NCBI GenBank assembly: GCA_945861995.1
Contig: CAMAWZ010000140.1
Span: 1 to 6,346 of the forward strand
Reading direction: 5' to 3'
Length of the DNA stretch: 6,346 bases
From: Pseudorhodobacter antarcticus
GTDB taxonomy: Bacteria; Pseudomonadota; Alphaproteobacteria; Rhodobacterales; Rhodobacteraceae
Of this stretch, positions 5,464-6,346 are shown piece after piece (the stretch's first letter is position 1; each line of letters opens with the position of its first letter). The position numbers were made by a program, and so were the translations under genes. The notes below the pieces were generated by a model. It did not search any database, was not told the origin of the DNA, and saw only the letters and a list, made by a program, of their open reading frames with translations.

Positions 5464-6048
5464 TTAGTCGCGCGTTAGGTTTTCACCCTCTTGCGCGGCG
5501 CCCATTTCGTCAAACAGGTTTGCAATTTCAAACTCTGCCTCTGCCTCTGCCTCGGCGGCAATGGCGGCAATCGACTTGCCCGATGCTTGCAGTTCTGCTT
5601 CTTCGGGCGAGCGGGCCACGTTAACCATGAATTTCGCCAAAACTTCGGGGTGCAATTGCACCGAAACAGGGTGCAGGCCCAGTTCCTTGATCGGGCGATC
5701 CAGCACAACTTGGTTGCGATTCACGGTAACGCCGCCAGCGGTGGCAGCATCTGCTGCGTCGCGCGTGGTGACCGAGCCGTAAAGCGCGCCCGCATCGGAT
5801 GCCGAACGGATGATGACATAGGTCTGGCCATCCAGTTGCGCGGCAACCGCCTCGGCCTCTTTGCGGGTTTCAAGGTTAACAGCTTCGAGCTGCGCCTTTT
5901 TACCTTCAAAAGATTTGAGGTTGGCGGCATTGGCGCGCAGCGCCTTGCCTTGGGGCAGCAGATAGTTGCGCCCGTAGCCGTCTTTGACGTTCACGACTTC
6001 GCCCATTTGGCCCAGCTTGGGCACGCGTTGAAGTAGGATAACTTGCAT
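5464..6048 (-). CDS. rplI: Large-subunit ribosomal protein bL9
   Basis: Encodes 194 aa. bL9 binds 23S rRNA near the L1 stalk base with its N-terminal domain and extends a second globular domain on a long helix. The N-terminal domain shows the bL9 signature from Gly13 to Leu31, including GEVVNVKDGYGRNYLLPQG (16-34). The connecting helix runs about 41-74, and the C-terminal domain about 75-148 has SDAGALYGSVTTRDAADA. The usual bacterial length is near 150; here about 45 more residues follow (150-194), rich in Ala and Glu with the run AEAEAEAE, then ending in acidic/polar residues. Longer tails of this kind are, from memory, common in Rhodobacteraceae bL9. The ATG at 6048 is preceded by AAGGAG 6 nt upstream. 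It is the last gene of rpsF-rpsR-rplI, 10 bp after rpsR. Confidence 0.97.
   Translation of the reverse strand: MQVILLQRVPKLGQMGEVVNVKDGYGRNYLLPQGKALRANAANLKSFEGKKAQLEAVNLETRKEAEAVAAQLDGQTYVIIRSASDAGALYGSVTTRDAADAATAGGVTVNRNQVVLDRPIKELGLHPVSVQLHPEVLAKFMVNVARSPEEAELQASGKSIAAIAAEAEAEAEFEIANLFDEMGAAQEGENLTRD
5533..5571. repeat. Short in-frame tandem repeats inside rplI
   Basis: CTCTGC is repeated three times exactly (5533-5550) with a fourth degenerate copy CTCGGC (5551-5556). Immediately next, GGCGGCAAT occurs twice in tandem (5554-5562, 5563-5571). Unit sizes of 6 and 9 bp keep the frame. They encode the alternating Ala-Glu run and the IAAIAA segment of the bL9 tail. Confidence 0.8.
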
Positions 6049-6054
6049 TTTTCT

Positions 6055-6060
6055 CTCCTT
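6055..6060 (-). promoter_or_regulatory. rplI ribosome binding site overlapping the rpsR stop codon
   Basis: On the - strand the sequence TAAGGAG carries both the rpsR stop (TAA, 6061-6059) and the AAGGAG ribosome binding site of rplI (6060-6055), 6 nt before its ATG. This tight arrangement favours translational coupling of S18 and L9. Confidence 0.8.
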
Positions 6061-6286
6061 ACTTCACAGCATAGGGCAGCAGGGCAAGAAAGCGGGCGCG
6101 TTTGATCGCCTGCGCCAGTTCGCGCTGCTTTTTGGCCGAAACGGCGGTGATGCGCGATGGCACAATTTTGCCACGCTCGGACACGTAACGCTGAAGCAGG
6201 CGCGTGTCTTTGTAGTCAATCGCTGGCGCGTTTTCACCCGAGAAGGGGCAAACTTTGCGGCGGCGGAAAAATGGTTTGGTCGCCAT
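6059..6286 (-). CDS. rpsR: Small-subunit ribosomal protein bS18
   Basis: Encodes 75 aa, the usual bS18 length. bS18 binds 16S rRNA in the platform of the 30S subunit as a heterodimer with bS6, whose gene lies immediately upstream. The basic N-terminus (KPFFRRRKVCPFSGE, 4-18) and the family core DYKDTRLLQRYVSERGKIVPSRIT (24-47) followed by the basic helix SAKKQRELAQAIKRARFLALLPY (50-72) are clear. The ATG at 6286 has GAAAGG 8 nt upstream. It follows rpsF by 23 bp and precedes rplI by 10 bp on the same strand. Confidence 0.98.
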   Translation of the reverse strand: MATKPFFRRRKVCPFSGENAPAIDYKDTRLLQRYVSERGKIVPSRITAVSAKKQRELAQAIKRARFLALLPYAVK

Positions 6287-6309
6287 GATTTATGCCTTTC
6301 TGTCTGGGA

Positions 6310-6346
6310 TCAACGACGGCGCTCGCCGCCGAACGACGGACGATCA
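6310..6346 (-). CDS. rpsF: Small-subunit ribosomal protein bS6, last 11 codons (5' part outside window)
   Basis: On the - strand one frame reads DRPSFGGERRR and stops at TGA (6312-6310), 23 bp before rpsR. An arginine-rich, glycine-containing tail is typical of alphaproteobacterial bS6, and rpsF is the expected gene upstream of rpsR. The identification rests on this tail and on gene order, since the conserved body of the protein lies outside the window. Confidence 0.8.
   Translation of the reverse strand, partial: DRPSFGGERRR

Noticed and set aside
5491..6036. A 181-codon open frame on the + strand opposite rplI
   Set aside because: It is antisense to a complete bL9 gene that has a strong ribosome binding site and operon context; the translation is Phe/Cys/Gly-rich without a domain.
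6317..6328. Short GC palindrome CGGCG-CT-CGCCG at the end of rpsF
   Set aside because: It falls inside Gly/Glu/Arg codons of the bS6 tail, has a 2-nt centre and no T-run, and is explained by coding sequence.
1..6346. Mobile element, CRISPR array, toxin-antitoxin or defence genes; integration next to tRNA-Leu
   Set aside because: No transposase, integrase, terminal inverted repeats, regularly spaced repeats or small paired genes were seen. The tRNA 3' end is not duplicated in the window and is followed directly by tig.

Overview
This window looks like ordinary core chromosome of an alphaproteobacterium, most likely a Rhodobacteraceae (Roseobacter-group) member. The pointers are the glnB-glnA pair, a tRNA-Leu placed directly in front of the trigger factor gene, an rpsF-rpsR-rplI operon whose L9 carries a long acidic/alanine-rich C-terminal tail, and the protein sequences themselves. 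Genus and species cannot be named from the sequence alone. I see no insertion sequence, integrase, phage gene, CRISPR array or attachment site.

Layout, left to right. The window opens inside the last 69 codons of an alpha/beta hydrolase (+ strand, 1-210). It converges on, and overlaps by 18 bp, a small PagL-like outer-membrane lipid A deacylase gene (- strand, 193-684). Next on the - strand is the nitrogen-assimilation pair glnB (2285-2623) and glnA (797-2206), transcribed glnB then glnA and closed by a strong intrinsic terminator at 744-771. A 309-bp divergent spacer (2624-2932) holds the glnB leader, which has two adjacent inverted repeats, and the upstream region of the + strand unit tRNA-Leu(UAG) (2933-3017) and tig (3039-4373). 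The tig terminator (4396-4431) sits across the 3' end of a convergent EamA-family transporter gene (- strand, 4410-5327). The right end is the ribosomal operon on the - strand: rpsF (last 11 codons), rpsR and rplI, closed by a terminator at 5412-5447.

How the genes work together. GlnB (PII, with Tyr51) and GlnA (type I glutamine synthetase, with the adenylylation Tyr398) form the classic nitrogen-sensing pair: PII reports glutamine/2-oxoglutarate status and, through adenylyltransferase, sets glutamine synthetase activity. tRNA-Leu, trigger factor, S6, S18 and L9 are translation and nascent-chain folding functions. The PagL-like enzyme and the EamA transporter are accessory envelope functions with no evident link to their neighbours.

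I do not find a previously undescribed system. The observations most worth a second look are the tandem inverted repeats in the glnB leader, the PagL-like protein with Asp in place of the usual catalytic Glu and no clear signal peptide, the strand-asymmetric tig terminator embedded in the neighbouring coding sequence, and the repeat-bearing tail of L9.
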